This document shows, in pieces, positions 47,687 to 59,675 of a stretch of DNA of 64,000 nucleotides (position 1 is its first letter; the number at the start of each line of letters is the position of its first letter). The stretch is from Holothuria scabra (Eukaryota > Echinodermata > Holothuroidea > Aspidochirotida > Holothuriidae): positions 38,367,224 to 38,431,223 of the forward strand of contig CM074179.1 of the NCBI GenBank assembly GCA_037179385.1. Direction: 5' to 3'. The position numbers were made by a program, and so were the translations under genes. Below the pieces are notes generated by a model, which saw only the letters and a list, made by a program, of their open reading frames with translations, made no database searches and was not told the origin of the DNA.

Positions 47687-50011
47687 AAGGATACATATTT
47701 ACGTAGAGGTAACTTAAAATAAGTGCAATGGAACTTTAATGTGTATGATGTCATAGAACTCTTGTTTTCCCAACATGTTTTCCTAAAAAGATCGGTATGC
47801 ACACAATTGTGATTGCTTGCAGTCATGTGCTTCATTGCTTTTATAAATTCTGCCATTCAACCGATCATTACCACCGATTATTTGCAAACTGAAATAGGGG
47901 CTAAAATATACTTGAAACTTGCCCACTTTTGTAAAATTCTCGTAAACTCAATCCTTTAACTTTCCGCCAAAACGGGATCCATTGTTAATCACAAACGTAA
48001 AATTTTATCCCTGCCATGGAAGTGATCGTTAGATATTTTCCGCTATAACGCTGTAGAATTACATGGAATTAGATTTAGAATTGCATTCAATGTGTTTTCC
48101 TTGCTTTCTCGCAGAAAGCGCCACGAAAATTGCTGTACAAACTGTTCCGCACAAAACACATGGTACAGACTATCGAGCTGAAGTGTTTCGCCTTTTTTCC
48201 AAATCCCCAAGCTTAGCATACACGTCTGTAAGTCTGTGCACGTTTTTTGCACGTAGCTCCTAGAATCTTGTGAAGTTCGCGATCGGCAGTTATTATCTGG
48301 AATAAATTATTTCTAGCATTCCTTCCGTAGTGTTATTTACAGTTGGACTTATGCAATGTTGTCATGCGACGTCATTGCAAACAAAAACAGTGATGCACGT
48401 GGTCTCATTCAGCGAAATTCTTGGCCCAAGCATGCAGTAGACTTTCGTGAGTGTCCGTTTTCCGCCAAACAAGGCATCATGTTTTGCTTGGTGACATCAT
48501 ATGCATATAATCCATTTCAAAATTTAAACTGGTCCCTGCATCGCGATTGGTTCAATTGCGTTGATTCTAACCAGCCAATCACAACTCGCGCCTTCCCCTA
48601 TGTGATTTAGTGTGTGAAAATACTCGATCAAGACAAGTTTTCCCGTTGAGTATGTGTTACGACGATCGCACTTCCCATGCTTATATAGCCGGCTAGCGAA
48701 GCAGGGTGAGCCCCGTGCCAAATTCACCGGGAAACGGCATCACAAATCTCTGAATGCGTACATCGATTTTTGGGGGACCTGACTTACGTGCATTTCAGTT
48801 GCAGGTTCTTTTTAAACAAGACGTAAGTTTTGGACAAGAACTGCAAATATACGGGGATATTTATATCCGAAAGAAACCATAAGATACGTTAATCAGTGCG
48901 ATTGTTATGCTGCCCAGAACTGCTAGAATATCATGAATGATTGCTCTACATGGGGTTCGTTCCGACATGATTGGGGGATAAAAAATAGCCTGAATATGAT
49001 GTTGGCCTAAGAACTAAATTATTAAAGGACATGTGACATCAACTGCAAACAAATCTACTGTATGAACAGTTGATTTGTATCTCCACTTTTGAAGTGAAAA
49101 TATTACGCCTACAAAAATGATGTCCCGTTTGTGAAACAAACGGAAATATTCTCAGTATTTTCTAAATATTGCAAGCCGACCCAATCATGTCAATTTTGGT
49201 GAGCAACAGGCACGAAATAATGGCCGACCGGGGGACACCCCTCTCCCTATACCCCTCCCTTAGGCCGGCGATCCACCTAGTATGGACGCATCATATGCAC
49301 GACTTTCAATTCTAAACCCAGGCAAAACCCTGTTGCTCCTTTTTCGGAAGGAGCTAGACTTGTCACCATTACCTTTATTTTCTTTTGTGTGTTTTTTCAT
49401 TGAAAGCATTTTCCCCCAACCTGTTCACAGCTTTTACACACACATAAATATTTGTCCATGATTTACCAACAAGCAGTGCAATATTATGGCAATATTATTA
49501 GCTTGCTACTGAAATAAAAAATACCCTGCAAGTGCTCTAAGACAAGTGACAATTTATAGTGCTATTTTCACATTACCATAGCTTCCTTTACTTCACAGCA
49601 AACATGTGAAACCAAATTCTTTCCAAATTCTAAAAACAGTACACGAAAATGAACTTGTAGACCACACAAGACATCTGTGTAAATATTGGGTCAAACCACT
49701 TGAGCAAGAAGCCATTAGTGTCTGCCAGCAGGCCTGGTAGAGAGGTGGTGGGTAAGATTGATTGCATGACAATCCTTGGGGATTGAAACCACAAAATCTT
49801 GGCCCTGCTTGTGACGGCAATCAACTGGGAATTCACTGACGGTTAAAGAATGGTAAATCATCGGTTCCTCCAGGTTAATCTGACCCTGGAATTTTGGAGG
49901 TTTACCAGTAGAACCGATTTTGTGTAGGTGGATTTTATGGAGACAAGGAGAAGAACAGACCTTTTACCGATTTTGTGCAAATTTATCGGTTCTCTTGTTC
50001 ATAGTGATTAG

Positions 50012-51420
50012 ATCTCTGAAAGTGGGGGGGGGGGGCAAATTCGGGCTGATGACCAAACGGGGGTGCCGGAGCGTGAAGCGCTCCCCCTACCGGCGTGGGG
50101 TCCAGGGGCCCGCCTTAGGGCCCTGTTGGGGTCCAGGGACAAAGCCCCGGTGGAGGCCCAGGGGGCGAAGCCCCCGGAAGCTCCTGGGTATTTACGAAAT
50201 TGTAGGCCTTAAAATGATGCATTTCATCTTAAACTTTAAATTACATAAGATGGGCACTTAACAGAACACAAATATCACAATTTAACTTTCAGTCTTCAAT
50301 CATATCCTTACGCCGTATGATTAAAGTCGGCTGGAATCGATAATGCAGAGGGTGCGGGGAGGGAGAATGGATTACTTAAAATTGAGGTTCTTCAGGGGCT
50401 CCCTGCTTGGTGCCCCAGATCTCCTTTTCAGAAAGCTAGGGGAGCTTTTTATGTGATGTGAATTCAGCCTCTGACTACGATGGGGCGCGCGAAGCGCGCT
50501 GAAAAATTTAACGTTTTAAACATCTCAGTAATGAAACTGAAAGAAAATTAGAGAAAGGATGGGCCACTTTTAACCTTAGCTGAATAACAGTGGCCCCCTA
50601 AAGACATTCTTACTGAAGCACAAAGATACTCTGGTTTCCTACAAGTCCTTTTCAGGTGACTTTCACAGAGCAGTTACCTGTTAATGGGCGTGCGGAGTGC
50701 GCCGAAAAAATGAGTTTATACTTCATCTCAATTGTGAAATTGAAAAATAAATAGACAAAGAGTGGTCCCTTTTCACTACAGCTGAATAAGGGTGACCCCT
50801 AAGGATATTTGTACTAAGCAAAAACGTACCGCTGGTTTCCTATAGAGTCCTTTTCATGAGATTTTTATAGAGTCCTTATCTGTGATGGGACGCGCAGAAC
50901 ACACCGAAAAATGGACTTTTGAGATATCTCAATACAGAAATTGATGGAAATTAGAGAAAGGGTGGGCCCCTTTTCACTTCCGCCAAAAAACGAGTGGAGC
51001 TCCAGATTAGGGTCAAATAAGATCATCGTCCTTTCAGAAAGCTTGGGGACACTTGGTCAGAGAAGGGGACCAGAAGACGACCACCTACCTGCCTCCCCCT
51101 TTCACTAGTAACGGTAGACCCGTGCACGGCCCGGGCACTGGTGATAAGTTTCAGTGACAACGGGAGAGGTGTTCAACAAGAAGTAACCCTGAATCCTGAC
51201 ATAATTAAATGCGTGCACGCGAAGCGTGTCAGAAGCGTTGAGACATTTATTGGAAGAATATTGTTTTTATTTAGTTTTCAATGCAGTATATGACCTGTTA
51301 AAACATTAAACAACTTAAGTATCACTCGCGTAGCTCTGTCAGGTCCAGTTTGTATTTTTGTAGCACAAGCAACAGACTTAAGGCGTAAAAAACTAGGTAC
51401 TGGAAAAAAGTGGGGGGCAA
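50012..51420. repeat. 1.4-kb interspersed element, copy 2
   Basis: Collinear with 3487-4835, including the G/C-rich head, ggaagctcctgggtattt, taaaatgatgcattt, the repeated 'cgaagcg(c/t)' A-rich units, and the tail ending near aagtatcactcg. Copies differ by many substitutions, so they are not recent. Its left edge abuts an inverted 'ttcactatgaac' end (about 49985-50010) of another repeat. No transposase. Confidence 0.7.
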
Positions 51421-52040
51421 GTGCCCCCTTGCCCCATAGTCCCGCCTATGCTTTAGACTGTCTTGTGGGGCCAAGAGATGTAAAACAATACAACCAGAAG
51501 AGGACAAGTCGTGCAAGAATTTGGGTGGCTGTTATGTAACTGGCAGCTGATACTTCCTTCATATGTATCTTGAAAACTATCACATTGCCTTTAAGGGTTA
51601 CTCCTGATAAACACTTGAATAATGTCCAAATTAGATGTCATTAGAAGGCCATAATTTCCTTATTAATTACAGTAAACAAAATTGTTGTGTAGGATTAGTC
51701 AGGCCTTAAAGTTGCCATAATTTCAAATACCCATCTCAGATTTGTGCAGTTCTTCATGGAGATAGCTTGGTGATATGATTCTCATACATTGAATTTAAAT
51801 TAAGAAACTCGATCAACATATAGTCTAGATAAATAGTTGAGGGTGGTGTAAACAAGTAAATCCTACTAAAACTGATGCTGTCATCATATACTAGTTGTAG
51901 AATCAACAAAAGAGTCTGCACAACATGCATTTTCTAACTCAATTTAATGCTTGAAATGCTGGTACCCTGTGAAACGGCAAAACGGAATTATATCAGCCTT
52001 TGTGAGGTTTACCACTATGAAATTATACATTATTTTTCAG

Positions 52041-52100
52041 ATCCTTGGGAAGAAGAATCCGAAAATCATACCGCTGAGGAAGAGGAGACTGATGATGAAG
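52041..52100 (+). CDS. Exon 7: acidic spacer, 60 nt
   Basis: Acceptor ttatttttcag, donor gtaagt; phase 1 at both ends. Adds PWEEESENHTAEEEETDDE after a shared Asp. The length is a multiple of three, so skipping it keeps the frame. Rich in Glu/Asp like the N-terminal repeats. No known domain. Confidence 0.85.
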
Positions 52101-52507
52101 GTAAGTAAATCAAGAAAAGGCATTGCATGTCCCACTACATAATCTTAAACATTGTAAACTGATTTTTCGATTACATGATAAATTGGTCACAGTAAAAATA
52201 TGCACTTGATTTCCTTCCTTGCCTAGTACACGATTTGATGATTGACAGACAATAATACCCCATTCAAAGACATTTCACCCAGCTCTAGAAGCCTTAGCCA
52301 CAGCATGCAGTGCATGCTGAGGGAGTTTTAATTACAGTCATTCCTGCCCAAACTGAGTACCATTATTTCTTTTGCTACCTAAGTGGAATAGAAGCTTGGT
52401 GGAGTGATAACAATAAACCTCCAGCAGTGGGTTTGAAAACTTGATACACCTCACTTGAACAATAGATAACTGAAGTTAGAAAATCAAGTTTTTACAGTGA
52501 TCAAATC

Positions 52508-54854
52508 CAGTGGCGTAGCCACTGGGGGGCATGGGGGACAAGTTACCATCCCCAGGAAAATAATTTGGGGAAATTTGATGAAATTGGGGAAATTTGATGA
52601 ATTTCCTTATTCTAACAAAAATTTCTCAAATTTTTTGTTAGAATAAAAAATTGTGCAACATTTCTCTTATGTAATTCGTATTTTCATGCAACAAATTAAT
52701 CCAGATTTTGTCGTTGTCACATGAACCGACCCTACTCGCCTTCCACAGAAACGTCCTCGCCGTGTAGCAGATTAAATGTTCTCTTATATGCGCGGGTGTT
52801 ATGATCAGTGCATTTCAGTGCACCGGAAGCTGTTATTCAGAAATTTAACAACAGCTGATACAGTACAACCCGGGAGTTGTTAGGAATTACTATTTTTGAA
52901 GTACCTATTGTGTGACAGATAGGGCTGTTGTGTCTCCTTCCTAACACCTCCCTGGTACAACTAACACTGAAAGGCTGTTAACCTGAACTTATCCCCTTGT
53001 ACACAGTCTCTGCGTTGTACACAGTTTTGGGAATTCAGTAAAAGGATGTGAAAACTGACAAGTCACTAACGTAGACCCCCGAGGTTATATTGTCCTACAA
53101 GCTAGTAGCTGGAAGGGTTTAAACTATACTGATTTTACTCTTTGTACATAACGATGGATGGGGCTGAAACAATCCATGGTCAACGATGAATTTAAAGGGC
53201 AGGAGCAGTCATCCCAAATTGAAGTAGTGTAGTAGACTGTCCAGTTTCATGATTGGCTGTTGGAAGTCATGTGACAATGTTTTTTCTCTTCAAATGTGAA
53301 ATTTACTAGAAATAACTGCTTGGTTTACCTTGAATATGCAAAAGCTAAATCATAAAATGTAATGAAAGATACTTTGAAGAGAAATAAGACAAAAATTGTG
53401 CTATTTAGCTTTTTCTTCGTTAGTCTAGAAATTAGAATGACTTAGATTTCGTTACTTAGCCTTATCCTTGGAGGCTTACAGACTAGTTCAGGAAAATAGC
53501 TTTCTGCTTACTTGAGGTGTAACAATAAGCTGGTCCACGAGTACCTTGCAGCCTTCTACACTTCTAACAGACTGCTGTTCTAATGGGATATCCTGTGTGA
53601 TCGAGCCACTATTAGGCCTCCTTTCAGTGGCGTACGAAGGAAGACCATTATTTCTTTGTTCTTAAAATTAAATACCGTCGTAGTCAAACTTTAGTAACAC
53701 AGACTTTACTACAAAAGATAGCATATGTGGAACCAGATTGCATATAAGGACACCCAATTTTTCAAAAATTTTCAAAGGGGTAGGATTGCCTCTGCAAGGT
53801 CCCTTAGTGATGCCAATTTTTTTAATTCCTACAAATAGGCAAATTCTGTCAAATTCCAAGTTTTACTTAAAAAGGTAGACTCTGTATCCCACTGGTGGAA
53901 TCGATTAAAATAAAGACTACATGTTTAGATTCTCTTTACAAGCATGAATACGCTATTTTTGGCCATCTGAGGGGTCTGATTTTTCGAAATTTTCTTTATG
54001 CGCCGCGCCAACCAATGGTGGCACTTTGCTCAGTCTTTTGGGCAAAATTACATTTTGGGGGTCAAATTAGCACTTGACTCTCTGAACACTTTGCAGTTTG
54101 CGAACATATTTTGAAGTGAGCATTTTATTGCAAACGACAAAAGAAGATAGCGACTGGTAACATTCTTCGTATAAGTCTGGAAAATGTTATTTCTGGCCAT
54201 TTGAGGGGTCTGAATTTTCGAAATTTTCTCTGCGCTCCGCGCCAACTAATGGTGGCGCTCTGCTTAGATAATCTTTGTGATAAAATAATGTTTCGTGGCC
54301 AAGAAAAACCACAAATCCTATACTGATCAATGCTCTTTTATTTTGACTCCTAAAAGTATGCAAATTTAATGACAAGTTTTACTTGGTAAGGTAGCATAAA
54401 TGGCATAAGAATGCAAGGAAAGAAACAAAAGTTTCTGTTTTATCCTCATGAATCACCACGGTTCAACTTTTAACACTGTTCCTGTCAAAGTCGAAAATCT
54501 TGCACCATTTTGCACCTAGGCTCCTTGAAAACATCAAAAAAATTCCGGCCACCCCTCCCCTTCGACCATACTGCATCCCCCCCCTCCTTCGGGGAAATCC
54601 TGCATACGCCACTGCGTTAGTACATAAAAATAAACCAGATATTGTTGACCAAAATAGTATACTTTGTTATTTCGGATTGCTCTATGTCATACTTTAAGAT
54701 TGAAATGCAGGTAATATTACCTAATGATATGGTAATGTTGTTATACTTGTAAATTTGCATATTTTACATGAAATACATACACATTGACCGGGAAAAGTTT
54801 TGGGGAAATTTCGTACCTTTGCCTCCTTTGGAAAAAATCCTAGCTACGCCACTG
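52508..54854. mobile_element. hAT-type element, 2,347 bp
   Basis: Ends CAGTGGCGTAGCCA (left) and, reverse-complemented, CAGTGGCGTAGCTA (right): 13 of 14. Perfect 8-bp duplications atcaaatc at 52500-52507 and 54855-54862. A 17-bp tandem word (ggggaaatttgatgaaa...) and an inverted pair (ttctaacaaaaa / tttttgttagaa) sit near the left end. It contains a TTAA-type fragment (53191-53415, related to 25582) and a nested element. No intact transposase frame. Confidence 0.9.
53625..54614. mobile_element. Nested hAT-like element, 990 bp
   Basis: Ends CAGTGGCGTACGAAGG and, reverse-complemented, CAGTGGCGTATGCAGG. No matching 8-bp duplication is seen (cctccttt against cgttagta), so the ends may be wrong by a short shift or the duplication has decayed. 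Two internal units, about 53945-54050 and 54180-54265, share 'ggccat(c/t)tgaggggtctga' and 'cgcgccaac(c/t)aatggtgg', and match the hAT element at 33559-35504. Confidence 0.5.
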
Positions 54855-55922
54855 ATCAAATCAGCATGTATATCGGGATGAAATTGCACTTTGATGTAAA
54901 GGTACCATTGCGATGTATTCTCAAAACTTACTGTTTATAATCAACCACACTTGCATTCACTTTAGAATAATTTACATGGTCTGAAGAACATAAAGTAGTG
55001 ACTTAACCATATTCCCCAACTACTGAGGAAGAGTTAAGTTACAGTAAGGTTTGGGAAAGGGTATTAGAAAATATGTGGTACCAGTATCTTGAACACTGAT
55101 TTTGTTGAAAAGTCCTGAACTTTGAAAAACGTGTAATTAGTAGCAGGGGTAGTATATGATACTATACCAGTAGGGTGTGTTTATGCCTTATGTACTAACT
55201 AGCACAAAACACTCAAAAAACACTTTCCCAAAGTGGAGACTGGAAATGCTATATCATACTTATGAATCAAACCTCAAAATGCTAAATGCAATTTGATGCC
55301 AATATAGTAGTACATTGATACTGTTGCGGTACCATGCATCAAGTCAGCTCAGTGTATAATCAGACCTTGTAGAGTGAAGACTAGTGGCCTATGCTGTACA
55401 TGGCAGTCTCTTCAGTGACTCTGTGAGTGCACTCATGCTTCCACAGATCTAATTTCTAATGCCCTCTAAATTATAGACAGGTATTGTTAATGAAAAAAAA
55501 AAAAAAGATGGAGAGGTTGTTAATGAATGTTATTTCAGAAGCTGCGCAGCACTGCCATTTCACCTCTGAACCCATTCAGGCTCCTGAATAGAGGTTTAAA
55601 TATGTTTAGATAACCTTGAGCTTGATGCCATCGCACCTTCAAGGTAACATATGCTGCAAACTATATTAAAGCAATAAAGTATGACAAACTTTAGGACACA
55701 GGTATTTATGCTCACAGGTATTTATGCAAATCCATGTAAAATCACATGCACTGTATAATTATATTGTACCAATAATGATACATTGCATGATGCATGGAAA
55801 ATTTTTTCATTTTTTCAGCATGTTATACTTAAAACAGTACTTCTTAATTTGAAAAAATAAGCACAACTCCATGCCTTTATCATGTGGTAAAAAATTAACC
55901 AACCAACCAATTTTATGTGCAG

Positions 55923-55997
55923 ATACTGAGGCTAATTCAATTGGCAGTGCGGATGACCCAGAGAAGTATTCACCGGAGGAGGCAGAAGCAAATGATG
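55923..55997 (+). CDS. Exon 8: acidic spacer, 75 nt
   Basis: Acceptor ttttatgtgcag, donor gtaagc; phase 1 at both ends. Translates TEANSIGSADDPEKYSPEE plus AEAND. Multiple of three, so it can be skipped without a frame change. No recognised domain; continues the acidic linker of exon 7. Confidence 0.85.
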
Positions 55998-56861
55998 GTA
56001 AGCAAAGTCAAAGAAAATGTACCCTTTTATAGCAACAAATCTCTGCCCAGCATCATTCCTTCTGCTGTCATTAAGTAAGCATTTTGTGAAGACCTCCCCC
56101 CTTCCTCTCTGTAAGAACCACATCATTTACTCATAAACTCTTATACCCAGCTCTGCTATGTTAATGGTTGTTTATTAATTATTGATATTTCTTAAAAAGA
56201 AAGCAAAATAAATTATTTTTGTCTTTCTAAATTTGCTTTCAGTTTATTTTATTTGCCATTTAAATAATACCTTAACCTCCCTGCACTTTAGGAAAATCTG
56301 CCATTATTCATCTACTAGAGTACTAGACAGACCATACACATAGTCCTTTATCAGTCAGTAATCCCCTTTTGTTTAAAAATGAATGCTCTCCCACTACCCA
56401 CTTCTATAAATTGTTTTGAGAGTGTAGAAGAGCAGCATCAAAATGATTTGTTGTTATAGCTCTCAAGTACCTAATGGCAGAGAACAATGGAATGAGTGAC
56501 AATGTTCAAAACCTGTAAGGGATCATTCACTTTGTCATTTCAGTAACATTTGCTTCCCCCCTCCTCCACCAAAAAAAAAAAGAAAAAAGAAAACCATTTT
56601 AGCTTTGCTTTGCTTTAACAAACGTATGCTCTGCGAGGGTTGAGGGACTCCAAAGAAAGTGTATGTTTCTCATTCTAATGAAAATGATGGATAAAAAAAG
56701 TCATGATTCCAAAAACACACTCACCTGTCAAGTCTTCATCTATAGCCATTCTGGAAGGCAAGGTGTACAGTAAGCTCCTTGGAAAGGCACTGGTTTATAT
56801 TTACTCTAAAACAGTTAAATCCTGTAGTCAATTTTTTTTCTTTTTACTTTTCTTATGATAG
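55998..56861 (+). other. Intron 7
   Basis: Starts gtaagc, ends tcttatgatag after a T-rich tract (56831-56853). AT-rich, with an A run at 56571-56580. No feature beyond splice signals. Confidence 0.6.
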
Positions 56862-57077
56862 GCAGGTGTGCAGAAGTCACCAAAAAAATTCCACAAACTA
56901 GAGATTCCAGAAGTGAAGGGACAGAATGTTCCAGAACTGTAGCCAAACCTTCCAGTAAAACTGCACCTGCTAATTGTTCCAGCAGAGTATTATGTCAGTG
57001 TCCCAGAAGGGATTCATTGGATGAACATTGCAGTGGAGGTTCATTGACTGCAAGTACCAGCAAAGATCCCAGGAATG
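56862..57077 (+). CDS. Exon 9: basic, Ser/Cys-rich spacer, 216 nt
   Basis: Acceptor after a pyrimidine-rich tract; donor gtcagt at 57078 (weaker than the others). Phase 1 in and out. The translation opens RCAEVTKKIPQTRDSRSEG and later has CSSRVLCQCPRRDSLDEHCS, with Ser, Arg and Cys dominating. Length is a multiple of three. It has no known motif apart from clustered Cys, and it is less acidic than exons 7 and 8. Confidence 0.8.
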
Positions 57078-59675
57078 GTCAGTAATTGGAGTAGTCTTGC
57101 TCATGATGCCTTTATAAGATGTATTCATGGAACTCAAAACTAGTGTTGATCCCATTATCAGTTGCTGTTATTGGTATGGGCTAATAATGGCGTTATTGGT
57201 TGGATATTGGTATCTGTAAAATGAACAGTTGCTGCCGATAACACTAACTGATATTTCACATGACATAAGAATGCTCAGACTTTTCAAGTGCATGCAGAAT
57301 TCTTTACGTATTCATGTGATTGCTGTCACTCATATTGGCCCTGTTGTATAGTAATTACAGAGGACATGAGCTTAGCATGCCGCGCCACCTGCAGTGAATT
57401 CAGCCATAACGTGGAGTGCACATGTCTGCCAAAACAGGACCAAAACTGAGCTGTATTCCCGCATGAACAGTATATGCGAATGTCCTAACAATGTGCCTTA
57501 ATTCTGCTCGTAAGACATGCCTTTCCCAAGTTCCCCCCTGAAAAAACCCCTTAATTAATGGTTAATCGCATCACTATACTCAGTCGTGCCAAATCAACAT
57601 TGCGCCATGTGTGAAGTGCTTAAAAAAGACCATTAACTCTGTAAATATTTCTTTCAGTTTTCACCAAAACTGCGCTCATACGAAGTCTTTTTGATGGCAG
57701 AACAAAAGGTGCCTGCATGGAATTAGCAAGAAGCTAGCTAACTCAAAAGAATGCATGAATAAATAGTATAAGATTGTGTGAGTGATAGTTCCGTGCCATA
57801 CGGATACTAGCAAAAATAAAATTGTGCAATGACATAATTTTCCGACGTTCATGAGAATACCCTGTCAGATTGGCAGAAATTGGGCTTGTATTAGAGCACC
57901 GAATGTTTACAGTAGCTTTCTTTTTGCATCACAAAACACCCAAAAATTCAATCTAATGAGATATGGGCCTTTATGAGTACTCACTGTTGTTTTTAATCAC
58001 ATTTCTTATAAGTTTATCCGATTTGAAATGAAACAAAACGATTTCGTTGAGACAACATGAGGGCCAACACTCGTCTAGCAAACTTGGCTTGTGCTATTTC
58101 AGCTTAGCGTTCTCTGATGATTTGTGATCCTTGTATTTATGCAACTTTTAAGAGTATACTGCATGCTAAAACAAGCCCATACTTGTATGAAGGAGATTCA
58201 GTAGCGAACACAGCACAAGGTCATTGCTATTTTCAGCAGGCCGTAAACATTCACAGCGAAATGCATTGTTATGGCGCATGTGCACTTCATCGGAAATTGG
58301 GAGTTTATAAGCAGTGATGGCCGGTACAGCCATAGCATGAGATATGCCAATTTGAGTTGTAACGGTACTGCACATTTTGGCTGGGATTGAAATAAGTGTG
58401 TTAGGCCTACAGTACAGTAGAAAAGTAGAACCTCTGCAAGTAAATACACCTTTATATTTTCAACTTGAATGAATTAGGGTATTGGCAGCTTTTGCAGATA
58501 TGCAAGTCTGAGCTTCACTAAGTTAGGTATACCGTTAGTGCATGCCCTTGGCAATGAACACACATGGTCTTGTAGCCTACTGTACTAAATGTAGCTTGAC
58601 TTTCTTTACATGTTTTACTTTGTTATTGGTATTGGGCCGATACTAAGTTTGACATACCAGTTATCGGCAAGTTCTGATATCACTGTTATCGGCTCAATTC
58701 TACTCAAAACTAGCTGTTACGAACTTGAGAAAAAATGCCTAAATGATTAGAGGCAGTAGACTCCACCACCAGATTGCTTATGGACAATCAACACACTCTT
58801 TCAAATCTCATATTTGCCTTGCAAGTACCTCTGAACATGTGGTGTCTTGAGCAACTGCAGGTTTTTACACCTCTAGTCATGTTAGAGAGGATTTTGCATA
58901 TCAGGAAAACAGCTTCTTGCTGTAAAATTTTGAATGGAAGTATCTAGACATGTTTGAAAGAGGGAGGAAATAGCAGTAACAACAAACAATATGATGGGAA
59001 ATGTAGAAGAAGACCATTTTATGTTCAATTTGCATCTTAATGTCTGTTTTGTTGAAATATGATATTTTCAAAGTGGAAAACGGTTTTTTACATAATCACT
59101 GAGACACAATATTAGTTGTATACTGCAGTAAAATCCTCTGTTTCCTTTCACTATTGAATGGATTTTGACATGTATAATCCTTTTAGATTTCTGTCTTAAC
59201 TTCATACCAGGGTAGTCCCTCAGATCTTTAATGTACTGTAACAAATTCTACATTTCAGCTTTATTGAGAATTCTTCAGGATTTTAACTATCACAATTTTA
59301 TGTGGATACTAGTGTGATGATACCCTTGAAGGAATGAGCATAACATTTTACTACCCAGTAATTAGAAAAAATAGGAGGTGAACCAGAAATGCCCTCTGTA
59401 ATTATTCACCATGTATTTCTTAAAGCAGGGAGATGCATGTGCATGTAACCTCCTTAATATGTTTGAACTTACCTACTAAGCATAGGACTGGTACCTGTAA
59501 CAAAAGCTAATACCAGTATTTGAAATTCAGAAGTTTAAATATCCACTTTGCAGACACATACTGTACTTAGCCCTTGCTATATCTATTTTACATTAATTTT
59601 CACTTCGCTAATTGAGTCGCAGTATGCTGGGTTTTGAGTTTAATGAAATCTACGAAACAATTTTCTTTCTTACAG
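57078..59675 (+). other. Intron 8
   Basis: Starts gtcagt, ends ttctttcttacag. Contains the hAT-like element 57141-58702; the remaining 1 kb has no gene signal. Confidence 0.6.
57141..58702. mobile_element. hAT-like element, 1,562 bp
   Basis: Flanked by perfect 8-bp repeats ctcaaaac (57133-57140 and 58703-58710), inside a longer shared context actcaaaactag. Ends TAGTGTTGATCCCATTATCAG-like on the left and, reverse-complemented, TAGAATTGAGCCGATAACAG on the right, with gaps, so the inverted repeat is imperfect. Both ends carry 'ttggtat(t/c)gg' words in opposite orientation. No transposase frame. Confidence 0.72.

Larger units (their letters stand above)
30971..52040 (+). other. Intron 5 (21 kb), transposon-rich
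   Basis: Starts gtaagt, ends ttatttttcag. Mapped contents: hAT-type element 33559-35504, PIF/Harbinger-like element 36285-37265, foldbacks at 44368-44392, 45921-46018 and 47516-47686, hAT-type element 46161-47295, and a 1.4-kb element at 50012-51420. Other stretches (31100-33550, 37300-44300, 47700-49800) have no supported gene; many short G/C-rich fragments near 38940, 39180-39300, 40095-40350 and 45430-45500 carry the 'cttcgcccc(t)ggaccccacca' phrase of the same repeat families. Confidence 0.6.
52101..55922 (+). other. Intron 6
   Basis: Starts gtaagt, ends ttttatgtgcag. Contains the 2.35-kb hAT-type element and the nested element. The rest is AT-rich with no gene signal; an A run lies at 55494-55506. 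Confidence 0.6.

Noticed and set aside
59612..59675. ATG at 59612 as start of a small separate gene for the tail exon
   Set aside because: The bases before 59676 include a strong pyrimidine-rich acceptor, and the exon joins in phase with the upstream exons.
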